Assembly: GCA_964448465.1 (NCBI GenBank) | Contig: CAYUVY010000003.1 | Span: forward strand, 1 to 64,000 | Source: CAYTYZ01 sp964448465 | Lineage (GTDB): Bacteria > Patescibacteriota > Microgenomatia > UBA12405 | Direction of reading: 5' to 3' | DNA: 64,000 nucleotides | Part shown: positions 34,805-43,147 of the stretch, piece after piece | How the letters are laid out: every line of letters begins with the position of its first letter | How positions within the stretch are numbered: the stretch's first letter is position 1 | Position numbers and translations under genes: made by a program | The notes under the pieces: generated by a model | What the model saw: only the letters and a program-made list of their open reading frames with translations | Database searches by the model: none | What the model was told of the DNA's origin: nothing

Positions 34805-34820
34805 ATATACCTTTCGGGTT

Positions 34821-36587
34821 TTATTTGGTGAGTTTTAGTTTTTTGGCCAGGGTTTGGGCTTGAGTGAGAAGATCTTGGATTTCTTGAAGGCCTGAATCCC
34901 AAAATTTGGGATTGGTAATATCAAGACCTAGATCGGCAAAAATTTCTTTGGGAGATTTGCTGGATCCAGCAGCTAAAAAGGTTTTGACTTTTTGAATATT
35001 TTTCTTGTCCTGTCGGACCAATCTTTGTAAAGATTTACTAATTAGTAGACCACTGGCGTAGGAATAAACATAAAAAAAGCTACGAATATGGCCCCAATAA
35101 ACCCAAAAGTATTGGGCTGAGTCGGGTTGGTCGACAAAGGGCCCCATGTAAGCAGACATGTGTTTTTGGAAAATTCTAGAAATTTCTTGTTTGGATAAAT
35201 AGCCTTGTTTTCTATATTCCAAATGCAATTCCTGTTCAAACTGATAGCAAGCAATTTGGCGAAAGATGCTGGAAATATCATCGTTTAATTTGGCCATAAG
35301 TATGGCTAAGTGTTGCTTATCCGTAAGGTTTTTACTTAAATCCTCGAGAACAAAGTCTTCAAAAAAAGTACTGGCAACTTCGGCGGTAGCCAAAGGCGTA
35401 TTAAAATAGCGCTCAGGTTGCACAGCTCGCATAAGTTCGTTGTTGATACCATGGCCGGCTTCGTGGGCTAAGGTTAAGACGTCTGTTAATTTGTTGGCAT
35501 GATTGAGTAATATATAGGTCGGGGTTTCCAAGGTTTGAGTACTACAAAAAGCGCCACCATGTTTGCCCCTTTTGGGGTAAACATCAACTTGGCCTTGGTT
35601 GGAAAAAGTCTCTAAAATCTGGGCAAATTGAGGATCGAGTTTGGCAAAAACAGAAGTGACTAAATCTAGTGATTGTTCGTAGGGAAAATGATTGGGAATA
35701 TCACCAAAAGGAACATTTCTTTCCTGATAATCTAGCTTGGGTTTATTAAAAAGTTTGGCCTTGAGTTGATAATAGTCTTGGGAGATAGGAAAGTTTTTGG
35801 AAACGGCAGACAAAAGTGCATCGACTACTGCTGGCTCCATGTCGTCGGAAATAAGCCTGGCTTCATCAGGACGCTGGCAACCACGAAGCTCATCGCTAAC
35901 TTTTTTGCGACCAAAAATAGCGTTAATTTCGGCTTCGGCCACATCGGCATGCTTGGCCAAAATTCCAGAAAAATCGAGATAAGCAAGGTCGCGAACTTTT
36001 TTGTCGGTGCTACTTAAATTGGCGGCAATTTGACTAAAAGGAAGACCATTGGCTTCTTCTTTGGAAAGCAAGGTGGAGACTAACTTAACCCAATCAGAAT
36101 GACTACTTTGGGCAGTTAGGTTGAGAATTTTTTCTTCGGGGTCGGTTAAAATATACTTGGCGTTGGCAAACAAACGTTGCAAAGAATGATGAAAAGGGGC
36201 AAGTAACTGGCTTTGTAAAAATATTTTTTGATATTTGGGTTCGGTTTTAGAAAGATTTATCTCAAAAAACTGGATTTGGTTGTAAAGAGCTAGCCACCAG
36301 TCGTCGATTTTTTTTAGTTTGGCTTTGTACTCAGGATTAGGTTCGTCTAAATTGCTTTGGAGTCCGTAACAATAGCCAATTTTGTTTTTGCCAGCGTAGG
36401 TGTGGGTGATGTGTTCGAAGGCATTTAAGGCAGTTAATAATTCTTTAGGGTCTTTTAAATAAGATTTATTTTTAGAATATTTTTTGAGAAACAATGCTAC
36501 TTCTTTGGAAGCGTCTTGCTCCATCTTTTTTTCGGCAGTTTTAAGATTATTGGGTAAAAGTTTTTGCAGGTTCCAATTAGTAGCCAT
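34821..36587 (-). CDS. pepF: Oligoendopeptidase F (M3B metallopeptidase)
   Basis: Cytoplasmic zinc peptidase degrading oligopeptides, 588 residues. The zinc motif HEAGHGIN lies in TLAHEAGHGINNELM with the downstream Glu in STFFEDFVLEDL. The N-terminal helical domain (KKMEQDASKEVALFLKKY...) and the C-terminal YSYASGLLISKSLQRLV are typical of the family. It is divergent from the methyltransferase gene across an 18-bp region holding a shared bidirectional -10. Confidence 0.94.
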   Translation of the reverse strand: MATNWNLQKLLPNNLKTAEKKMEQDASKEVALFLKKYSKNKSYLKDPKELLTALNAFEHITHTYAGKNKIGYCYGLQSNLDEPNPEYKAKLKKIDDWWLALYNQIQFFEINLSKTEPKYQKIFLQSQLLAPFHHSLQRLFANAKYILTDPEEKILNLTAQSSHSDWVKLVSTLLSKEEANGLPFSQIAANLSSTDKKVRDLAYLDFSGILAKHADVAEAEINAIFGRKKVSDELRGCQRPDEARLISDDMEPAVVDALLSAVSKNFPISQDYYQLKAKLFNKPKLDYQERNVPFGDIPNHFPYEQSLDLVTSVFAKLDPQFAQILETFSNQGQVDVYPKRGKHGGAFCSTQTLETPTYILLNHANKLTDVLTLAHEAGHGINNELMRAVQPERYFNTPLATAEVASTFFEDFVLEDLSKNLTDKQHLAILMAKLNDDISSIFRQIACYQFEQELHLEYRKQGYLSKQEISRIFQKHMSAYMGPFVDQPDSAQYFWVYWGHIRSFFYVYSYASGLLISKSLQRLVRQDKKNIQKVKTFLAAGSSKSPKEIFADLGLDITNPKFWDSGLQEIQDLLTQAQTLAKKLKLTK

Positions 36588-36592
36588 GGTGA

Positions 36593-36600
36593 ATTATACT
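36593..36600. promoter_or_regulatory. Bidirectional -10 (ATTATACT) between pepF and the methyltransferase gene
   Basis: The octamer reads TATAAT on the - strand (5 nt before the pepF ATG) and TATACT on the + strand (5 nt before the ATG at 36606). Both genes would be leaderless and compete for one polymerase site. Confidence 0.6.
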
Positions 36601-36605
36601 AGAGT

Positions 36606-37346
36606 ATGGATACATCGTGGCAAAAGGCAGCAAAATGGTATGGAAACATTACCAAAGACGAGGGGCATTTTTATCATAAAACGGTAATTATTCCCAATGT
36701 CTTGAGACTTTTGGATTTAAAACCTGGAGAGAAACTATTGGATATTGCCTGCGGTAACGGAGTTTTGGCCAAAAATATAGCCGAAGAAATTAAATACATA
36801 GGTGTGGATAGTGCGGTAGATTTAATTGCCATGGCTAAACAAGATGCTAAAAGAGGACAAGAGTTTGTGTTGGGTGATGTGACGGAAAGCTTGGGGACAA
36901 ATGTAACTTTTGGCAAAATGGCAATTGTCTTGGCTTTGCAAAATATGGCCAAACCAGATTTTATGTTGAAAATGGCAGCAAAACAATTGGAAAACAAGGG
37001 AAAAATGGTGATAGTTTTGAATCACCCAACTTTTCGAATACCCAGACAAACCAGCTGGGGTTGGGATGAAGTGAAAAAAGTGCAATATAGACGAGTGGAT
37101 AGCTATTTAACTTCGCAAAAAATTGCGATTTTATTACACCCGGGACTAGAAGATAAAACAACGACTTATTCTTTTCACTGGAGTTTGCAGGATATTTCTA
37201 AAATGCTATTTGGAGCTGGACTAGTAATAGAAAAAATGGAGGAATGGATTTCGCCAAAGACGAGTGAAGGGGGCAGGGCGGCGGAAGAAGACCGATCGCG
37301 CAAAGAAATTCCCTTGTTTATGGCGATTGTGGCACGCAAAGCCTAG
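36606..37346 (+). CDS. SAM-dependent class I methyltransferase
   Basis: Rossmann-fold methyltransferase, 246 residues. Motif I is LLDIACGNGVLAKNIA, the acidic end of strand 2 is YIGVDSAVDLIAMA, and strand 4 is FGKMAIVLALQNMAKPDFMLKMAAKQL. The C-terminal insert (FRIPRQTSWGWDEVKKVQYRRVDSYLT) resembles small-molecule or lipid methyltransferases. The substrate is not identifiable. The gene's 3' end overlaps the convergent adenosyltransferase gene by 29 bp. Confidence 0.85.
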   Translation: MDTSWQKAAKWYGNITKDEGHFYHKTVIIPNVLRLLDLKPGEKLLDIACGNGVLAKNIAEEIKYIGVDSAVDLIAMAKQDAKRGQEFVLGDVTESLGTNVTFGKMAIVLALQNMAKPDFMLKMAAKQLENKGKMVIVLNHPTFRIPRQTSWGWDEVKKVQYRRVDSYLTSQKIAILLHPGLEDKTTTYSFHWSLQDISKMLFGAGLVIEKMEEWISPKTSEGGRAAEEDRSRKEIPLFMAIVARKA

Positions 37347-37809
37347 CTAAAATAAAGAGTAGGTCGGAGAGGCGGTTGAGATAGACCAAGAAATCTGAGT
37401 TTGTTTTTTGAGTTTGAGAAAGAGTAACTAAGGTGCGCTCGGCGCGGCGGGCAACGGTTCGACAAACGTGGGCCAAAGCTTCGGTGGGATTATCACCCGG
37501 GATGAGAAAATTTTTTAGGGCTGGAAGAGTTGGTTCGTAACGATGAATAAAGTTTTCTAAAGATGTAATATCAGCCTGAATATTGGGATAGTTGGTATTG
37601 TAGGCAAGCTCCCCAGAAATGGACCATAGACTTATTTGAATTTGATGAAGTAGCTCTTGATATTTTTTGGCTTGAAATTTTAGCAAGCCCAAATATGACT
37701 GAAGTTCGTCTATGGTACCCACGCACTCCAGCAAAGCCGAGTTTTTTGCGACTACTTGGCCTTGCCAGCGACTTTGACCATCATCTCCAGTTTTAGTAGT
37801 TATACCCAT
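37318..37809 (-). CDS. PduO-type ATP:cob(I)alamin adenosyltransferase
   Basis: Converts cob(I)alamin to adenosylcobalamin, the cofactor of the class II reductase encoded just upstream. The 163-residue helical-bundle protein shows TKTGDDGQSRW near the N-terminus (family TKxGDxGxT), VGTIDELQSYLG, FLIPGDNPTEALAHVCRTVARRAERTL and the closing YLNRLSDLLFILAR. The gene begins 3 bp after the nrdJ stop, so enzyme and cofactor-maker are co-expressed. No cobalamin synthesis genes are seen, so salvage of imported corrinoid is inferred. Confidence 0.93.
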   Translation of the reverse strand: MGITTKTGDDGQSRWQGQVVAKNSALLECVGTIDELQSYLGLLKFQAKKYQELLHQIQISLWSISGELAYNTNYPNIQADITSLENFIHRYEPTLPALKNFLIPGDNPTEALAHVCRTVARRAERTLVTLSQTQKTNSDFLVYLNRLSDLLFILARLCVPQSP

Positions 37810-37812
37810 AGG

Positions 37813-40257
37813 TTATGAACATTTACTGTAACCACAAAAGGCATTACTACATTTGTAGCAACCTTCTTCGGCATAAAGAGGGCTTTTGCAGTCGGGACAC
37901 AAATCAAATTTTCCCTCGGAAGTGATCCGACTTTCCTCAAGACTTGTAGCATTGACGTTTTGAGAGAGGTTAAAAGAATTGTCTTGTTTACCTACTTGTA
38001 GTTGACTCCCTTGTTCCAATTCGAGTAAGGATTTACCCACCGCGTCGAACATGCTTAAAGTCATATCTTTGCCAAAGCCAATTTTTTGGCCACAAGAAAT
38101 TCCGACTAATTCTTTGGCAATTTCATCAATCTTGGCACCGTATTTTAGGGCCAAAGAAGCAAGACGGCCAGTAACTTCAGCCGCCCCAGCTAGGTAGCCA
38201 CCACTTTTACCTAGATTAACAAACATTTCTACGGGGCCATCACCAGGTTCAAAAAATACGGAGGTATAAACTTTGCCCACATCACAGGGTTTTCGGATAC
38301 GAATCCCCATAGCAGTTTGAGGAGTAGCCTTTTTTAGTGGTTTAGGTAGGTCCACGGTTTTGTCTTTTTCTTTGACTTGTTGGAGCACTTCTTTTTCGCG
38401 AGAGCCACTGCGATAAATTGTAATACCTTTGGTACCCAAGGAATAAGAAAGTGTGTAGGCGGTGCGGACATCTTCCACGGTGGCATTTTTAGGAAAGTTA
38501 ATAGTTTTGGAAACGGCATTATCCACATATTCTTGAAAAGCAGCTTGAACACGCACATGCCACTCGGGAGAAATTTCCAAAGCGGTGGTATAAATATCTT
38601 TGACATCCTGTGGAATTTCTTCCAAGCCGGCCAATTTCCCTCCGTTTTTGACAATTTTTTCTAAAAGTTCGTCGTTTTTCAGACCTAGTTGTTCCAATTT
38701 TTCCATAAAAACAGGATTCATCATAAACAACTTTTTGCCTTCAATGGTGTTGCGTTGGTAGCCAAGACTAAAGGCTGGCTCGATGCCAGAACTACAATCG
38801 GCGATCATACTAATAGTGCCAGTGGGGGCAATGGTGGTAAGCGCCATGTTGCGGGGTTTGTAGTCGGTATTGGCAAAAACACTGACGTTCCAATACGGAA
38901 AGACTCCGCGCTTGACTGCTAGACGGACAGTTTCTTCTTTGGAAGCATCAGAAATAAACTTCATGACTTTGCGAGCCCAAGTGATGCCTTCTTCAGAATC
39001 GTATTTGACGCCAAGTTTAAACAACATGTCGGCAAAACCCATGACTCCCAAACCAATGCGGCGGGTACTACTAACCATTTGGCGAATTTTATCTACCGGA
39101 AACTCGTTTACTTCAACGACATTATCTAAAAAGTGGATGGCTAAATAAACGGCTTGCTTTAGGGAAACCCAATCTAGATCCTTGTTGCTCTTATCAACAA
39201 ATTTAGCTAAATTTAGACTACCTAAATTGCAGGCATCATAAGGCAAAAGTGGTTGTTCACCACAGGGATTTGTAGCTTCAATTAATCCGACTTGTGGAAT
39301 GGGGTTGGAAGAGGGCTCGTTCATGCGATCGATGAAAACCAAACCGGGGTCGCCAAATTGCCAAGCCAAACGAGTAACTAAATTGAAAACTTTGTAGGCA
39401 TTTAACTTCATAGTGACCTGGTTGTTTCTGGGATTGATTAGCTCGTAACCTTCACCATCTTGGGTGGCCTTGGCCCATTCGTAGAGTTTCTGGGTCCAAG
39501 ATTCTACTTCGCGCAGCCGTGCATCTAAATCCCGATTAGCTTCGGCCTTGCGAATTTCTTCTACCACGTCTTCGGGAAAAGATTCGTCTTTGACAAAGGC
39601 TTTGTCGATGGGAACTTGATCCATAAACTTATTGGTAACGGCGAGCGATATGTTGAAGTTGGTTAAGGAATATTCATCCAGTTTGACCACGGCAAAACGC
39701 AAAACATCGGGGTGGTGTACAGAGAGCATGCCCATATTAGCGCCGCGGCGCACGCCACCTTGTTTAATTTGAGAAGTGACATCATTGTAGGCCTGCATAA
39801 AACTGTTAGGACCGACTGTCGTACCACTACTACTAGCAATAAAATCGCCAAAAGGACGCAAGCGAGAGAAAGCAAAACCAGTGCCTCCGCCACTTTTGTG
39901 AATCAGGGCCATGTTGGTCATGGTTTCTAAAATTGATGGCATAGTATCGTCAATGGGTAGAACAAAACAGGCAGAAAGCTGTTGGTGGCGCTTGCCTGCA
40001 TTAACTAGACACGGAGTATTAGGGAAAAACTTTTGTAAGGCCATTAACTCATAAAAAGAAAGAGCAGTTTGCTCTACTTCGGTGTCGGTGGCACCAAAAC
40101 GAGCATCGCCTTTGGCAATGTTACTGGCCACACGCCAAAAAACATCAGAAGTGGACTCGATGACTTTGCCAGACTCGTCTTTAGTACCATATCGTGTTTC
40201 ACAAATATAAGTGGCATTTTCGGATAAAGCGGGAGCGATTAGTTTGGTAGTATCCAT
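37813..40257 (-). CDS. nrdJ: Adenosylcobalamin-dependent (class II) ribonucleotide reductase
   Basis: Reduces ribonucleotides to deoxyribonucleotides using a B12-generated thiyl radical, 814 residues. Key residues seen are redox Cys C97 in QLSACFVLP, N330-x-C332-x-E334 in NPCGEQPL (radical site), and partner Cys C343 in DACNLGSLN. The phosphate loop region is ALTTIAPTGTISMIAD. A TSCPD domain follows (GGYLAGAAEVTGRLASLALKYG), then a zinc-ribbon tail (CPDCKSPLYAEEGCYKC). No N-terminal ATP-cone is evident, so overall dATP inhibition is unlikely. The promoter carries an NrdR box. Confidence 0.96.
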   Translation of the reverse strand: MDTTKLIAPALSENATYICETRYGTKDESGKVIESTSDVFWRVASNIAKGDARFGATDTEVEQTALSFYELMALQKFFPNTPCLVNAGKRHQQLSACFVLPIDDTMPSILETMTNMALIHKSGGGTGFAFSRLRPFGDFIASSSGTTVGPNSFMQAYNDVTSQIKQGGVRRGANMGMLSVHHPDVLRFAVVKLDEYSLTNFNISLAVTNKFMDQVPIDKAFVKDESFPEDVVEEIRKAEANRDLDARLREVESWTQKLYEWAKATQDGEGYELINPRNNQVTMKLNAYKVFNLVTRLAWQFGDPGLVFIDRMNEPSSNPIPQVGLIEATNPCGEQPLLPYDACNLGSLNLAKFVDKSNKDLDWVSLKQAVYLAIHFLDNVVEVNEFPVDKIRQMVSSTRRIGLGVMGFADMLFKLGVKYDSEEGITWARKVMKFISDASKEETVRLAVKRGVFPYWNVSVFANTDYKPRNMALTTIAPTGTISMIADCSSGIEPAFSLGYQRNTIEGKKLFMMNPVFMEKLEQLGLKNDELLEKIVKNGGKLAGLEEIPQDVKDIYTTALEISPEWHVRVQAAFQEYVDNAVSKTINFPKNATVEDVRTAYTLSYSLGTKGITIYRSGSREKEVLQQVKEKDKTVDLPKPLKKATPQTAMGIRIRKPCDVGKVYTSVFFEPGDGPVEMFVNLGKSGGYLAGAAEVTGRLASLALKYGAKIDEIAKELVGISCGQKIGFGKDMTLSMFDAVGKSLLELEQGSQLQVGKQDNSFNLSQNVNATSLEESRITSEGKFDLCPDCKSPLYAEEGCYKCSNAFCGYSKCS

Positions 40258-40302
40258 AGTGTTTTTGGAGTAAATATGTATTTAATAAGTTTGGGAGCAC
40301 TA

Positions 40303-40318
40303 ACACTACAGGTAGTGT
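40303..40318. promoter_or_regulatory. NrdR box upstream of nrdJ
   Basis: ACACTACAGGTAGTGT is a 7-bp perfect inverted repeat matching the NrdR consensus ACACwATATATwGTGT at both half-sites. A second ACACTACA half-site starts at 40328, 25 bp away; canonical pairs are nearer 31 bp apart. A TATATAA -10-like sequence lies between the two (about 40318-40325), so binding would block polymerase. nrdR itself is at 30078-30608. Confidence 0.72.
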
Positions 40319-40425
40319 TTATATACAACACTACAGACAACATGTAGCCATTGCAAGGTATCAAATGTTATAAATTTGGCTGGCAGTCGTATTAATACAT
40401 AGTTATTAAATTTAAGGTAAAAAAT

Positions 40426-41091
40426 ATGAATATTAAACAGGTGCTGGTAACTTCTTCAATGTTAGTTATGGCTTTTGGTTGGATGCCTACGCAAGTAATG
40501 GCAGTAGGTAAGGTGGTCAGACCGATTAAACAAGAGCTAAAGATGGAAAAGAAAGAGATGAAAGAAGAAATTAAGACTATGCGAAAAGAGTGGGGACAAG
40601 CAATCATGAATGGCAAAATTGAAGGAATTTCAGGTAGCGTTTTGACTGTATCTAAAGAAGGTAAAACTTATACCGTAAACACAGATGATAAGACCTTGTA
40701 CACTAGAAAATTTGGTGGCAAAGCTAGCTTGGGTGAATTTACTACCGGGGACATGGTCAATGTTCGTGGTAGCTTTACTGATCAAGCAAAAACTACGGTA
40801 TTAGCCAAATATATTCGAGATATTTCTATTCAAAAAAGATGGGGAAGTTTTGAGGGGACAGTAAAATCAGGCTCTAACCTAAGTTGGGTAGTGACTACAA
40901 AGAACAGAGGTGATTTAAATGTGACCCTGGATGCAAATACTAAATTAACAGATAGAAAGGGCAAAACTATCACTGGTGCAGAGGTGGTAGTTGGCAACAA
41001 AGTGGTGGTTAGCGGTGTGTGGAACACAGTGGGCAATACTTTGACTCAGGTGACTAAACTTAGAGACATCAGTCTTCCAGTCAGGAACTAG
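40426..41091 (+). CDS. Secreted protein with DUF5666-like OB-fold repeats
   Basis: Exported protein of unknown function, 221 residues. A signal peptide (VLVTSSMLVMAFGWMPTQVMA, cleavage after AMA-type site around residue 26) is followed by a charged helical linker (ELKMEKKEMKEEIKTMRKEW) and two beta domains (GKIEGISGSVLTVSKEGKTYTVNTDD..., WGSFEGTVKSGSNLSWVVTTKNRGDLNVTLD...). The repeated pattern of ITGxVxxG followed by VxVSGxW is DUF5666-like. It has a Shine-Dalgarno-like AAGG 9 nt upstream of its ATG and its own terminator, so it forms a monocistronic unit. Confidence 0.65.
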   Translation: MNIKQVLVTSSMLVMAFGWMPTQVMAVGKVVRPIKQELKMEKKEMKEEIKTMRKEWGQAIMNGKIEGISGSVLTVSKEGKTYTVNTDDKTLYTRKFGGKASLGEFTTGDMVNVRGSFTDQAKTTVLAKYIRDISIQKRWGSFEGTVKSGSNLSWVVTTKNRGDLNVTLDANTKLTDRKGKTITGAEVVVGNKVVVSGVWNTVGNTLTQVTKLRDISLPVRN

Positions 41092-41113
41092 CCTACCTGC
41101 CTTATTAGTTGGT

Positions 41114-41151
41114 CCCCTTCCCGATAAACATCGCGGAGGGGGATTTTTTTT
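41114..41151 (+). terminator. Intrinsic terminator after the DUF5666-like gene
   Basis: CCCCTTCC pairs with GGAGGGGG (8 bp with one G-U) across a 13-nt loop and is followed by A and eight T's. This is the clearest Rho-independent terminator in the window. Confidence 0.85.
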
Positions 41152-41160
41152 GGTCAAAAA

Positions 41161-41727
41161 CTAGGAATAGCGCTCTTCAAGAAGTGGGTCGCCGTGGTTG
41201 TGGTAGCCGCGGGTTTCCCAGTAGCCAGGAATGTCAACTTCGGAAAATTTGATGGCACAAAGGAACTTAGAACTTTTCCAACCGTAAAGCTTAGGAATGA
41301 CAACGCGTACCGGACCGCCTAGTTGGATAGGGATATCTTTGGCATCCATCTGGGTGGCGATAATCACGTCATCCCAGGACAATAATTCTTCCAAAGACAA
41401 ATTGGTGCTATAGCCATCGTAGCCTTCGAAGATGACAAATTTTGCCTTAGAATTGGGTTTAACTAAATTGACAATAGTCTTGAAATTTACCCCGGTAAAA
41501 GCTTGGCCAAACTTGGACCAACGGGTGACACAGTGAAAATCAAGAGTATATTGTTTTTGCTCTAGCTCGTTAAACTGCTCCCAGTTAAATTCAAGTTCCC
41601 TTTCAACTTGCCCATAAATTTTAAGTTTCCAGGCGGACTTGGAAATGTTGGGGTAATCCCAACGGATGGGTGGCATGGCGACAAATTCGTCGTGTTCTAT
41701 TTGGCCGGGAGGAAGTAATTTGGACAT
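41161..41727 (-). CDS. Molybdopterin-dependent oxidoreductase, sulfite-oxidase family
   Basis: Short member (188 residues) of the sulfite oxidase/YedY (MsrP) molybdopterin-binding fold. The Mo-ligating Cys is in LDFHCVTRWSKFGQAFTGV. Further family patterns are RWDYPNISKSAWKLKIYGQV at the start, VVIPKLYGWKSSKFLCAIKF and PGYWETRGYHNHGDPLLEERY. No Tat or Sec signal is visible, so it would be cytoplasmic unless the start is wrong. The ATG is inside the end of the nuclease gene (31-bp overlap). No molybdopterin synthesis gene is present in the window. Confidence 0.86.
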   Translation of the reverse strand: MSKLLPPGQIEHDEFVAMPPIRWDYPNISKSAWKLKIYGQVERELEFNWEQFNELEQKQYTLDFHCVTRWSKFGQAFTGVNFKTIVNLVKPNSKAKFVIFEGYDGYSTNLSLEELLSWDDVIIATQMDAKDIPIQLGGPVRVVIPKLYGWKSSKFLCAIKFSEVDIPGYWETRGYHNHGDPLLEERYS

Positions 41728-42245
41728 AGAGAATTATCCCATAGACCCAGGTGGTTGTCGTGAGCGGATTGTTGCTTTTGGCGAAAGTCGGCTTGGTATT
41801 TGTGAGGAATGCCTTGATAGGTATATTCAAAAGCATAACCATTTTCTACTAAATATTGATTGACAAACAGGCCATCGCTGCGATAAACATAGCGCAAAAG
41901 TCGGCCATATTTGTCCACTAAATTTTGGCTGGAATCAATTTCTAGTTTAACCTGAGTATTATTTAAGAGTTCTTTGGTTTTGCCACTCGCCTCTTGCCCA
42001 AAACATTCTTCTTGGGTTACCCCACTGGCAACTTCTGGAGTGTTTATACCAACTAGGCGAACCTTTTGTATTCGGAGTTGTGGGTCTTGAACTTCAATGG
42101 TGTCGCCGTCGACAACTTTATAAACTAAATATAAGCCAGGAGAAGAAACAAAAAGGGGAGTGGATGGACGAAAATAAAAGAAAGCCAGAGCAGTAAGACA
42201 GGTAAGAAGAAAAATGATGAGTAAAATTTTTGTACTCTTTCGCAT
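41697..42245 (-). CDS. Membrane-anchored thermonuclease (SNase family)
   Basis: Ca2+-dependent nuclease of the staphylococcal nuclease family with one N-terminal transmembrane segment (ILLIIFLLTCLTALAFFYF). Catalytic positions are visible: DGDTIEV, Arg in KVRLVGINTPE with its Glu, and Arg in DKYGRLLRYVY. It is probably extracytoplasmic and may degrade environmental DNA for nucleotide uptake. The start at 42245 (MRKSTK) is favoured over one 21 bp upstream because it overlaps the mutM stop as TAATG. Confidence 0.88.
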   Translation of the reverse strand: MRKSTKILLIIFLLTCLTALAFFYFRPSTPLFVSSPGLYLVYKVVDGDTIEVQDPQLRIQKVRLVGINTPEVASGVTQEECFGQEASGKTKELLNNTQVKLEIDSSQNLVDKYGRLLRYVYRSDGLFVNQYLVENGYAFEYTYQGIPHKYQADFRQKQQSAHDNHLGLWDNSLCPNYFLPAK

Positions 42246-43138
42246 TATTTTTGACAGTGTGGGCAATAAACAGTAGTACGACCGCCTAACTGAATGGTTT
42301 TTAAAGGTTTTTTGCAGATAGAACAGGCTTGACCAGTTTTGCCATAAACTAGGTAAAAATTGGCATAGTTACCACGGCTGCCATCGGCTTTTAAATAGTT
42401 AGCTACAGAAGAACCGCCTTGAACTATGGCTCTGCTTAAAATGTCGATAATGGCTGTGTGTAAGGCATGGACTTCAGGTTTTTTTAGACTAGAACAAAGA
42501 CGGTCGGGACGAACTTTGGCCTGAAAACAAACCTCGTCACAATAAATGTTGCCCAGACCGGTAACTATCGATTGACCAAGAAGTGCAGTCTTTAATTTTA
42601 AATTTTTTAATTTTAAATTTTTATAAAGATAATCGGTAGTGAAGTTTGGGTCAAAGGGCTCCATACCTAGACTGGTAAAATGCTTTTGCTTTTCTAAGTC
42701 TTGTAAACGAGGATAGTACAAAAGATAGCCAAATTTGCGAACATCATTGTAATATAAAGTTCCTAAGTTTAGGGTAAAAATAAGATGGGTGTGTTGATGA
42801 GGTAATTTTAATGTAGATGCTTGTATGGGGTGGCCACCAAGAATTTGATTTTGAGAATCTTGGTAAACCAATTGGCCAGTCATTTTCAAATGGACAAGTA
42901 ATATTTTGCCAGAATGAAAGTGAAAAATTAAATTCTTGGCTCGACGAGTAATCTGAATTATTTTTTGGTTTACTAGTTCTTGTTGGAAAGTTTGAGTTTT
43001 GGCAGTGGTGGCTTGGCGCTGATTACCAGAGCCACTGACAAGTTTTGGTTCTTTTATTTGAATGTTTAGGATAGTTTTTTGAAGCAATAGTGGCTCTAGA
43101 CCAAGGCGAAGAGACTCAACTTCAGGAAGTTCTGGCAT
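42245..43138 (-). CDS. mutM: Formamidopyrimidine-DNA glycosylase
   Basis: Base-excision glycosylase/AP lyase for oxidised purines. The catalytic N-terminal Pro (MPELPEVE), K of HLKMTGQL, the H2TH region (GLGNIYCDEVCFQAKVRP) and the zinc finger (CSICKKP..YCPHCQ) are all present. Length 297 is slightly above the usual 270. A low-complexity AT stretch at about 42595-42625 encodes a tandem NLKLKNLKLK. It leads the three-gene overlapping operon mutM-nuclease-molybdoenzyme. Confidence 0.95.
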   Translation of the reverse strand: MPELPEVESLRLGLEPLLLQKTILNIQIKEPKLVSGSGNQRQATTAKTQTFQQELVNQKIIQITRRAKNLIFHFHSGKILLVHLKMTGQLVYQDSQNQILGGHPIQASTLKLPHQHTHLIFTLNLGTLYYNDVRKFGYLLYYPRLQDLEKQKHFTSLGMEPFDPNFTTDYLYKNLKLKNLKLKTALLGQSIVTGLGNIYCDEVCFQAKVRPDRLCSSLKKPEVHALHTAIIDILSRAIVQGGSSVANYLKADGSRGNYANFYLVYGKTGQACSICKKPLKTIQLGGRTTVYCPHCQK

Positions 43139-43147
43139 AATAGGTTA

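Noticed and set aside
42595..42625. AT-rich tandem repeat in mutM
   Set aside because: A 12-15-bp in-frame duplication (KLKNLKLK) in a surface loop; no sign of function.
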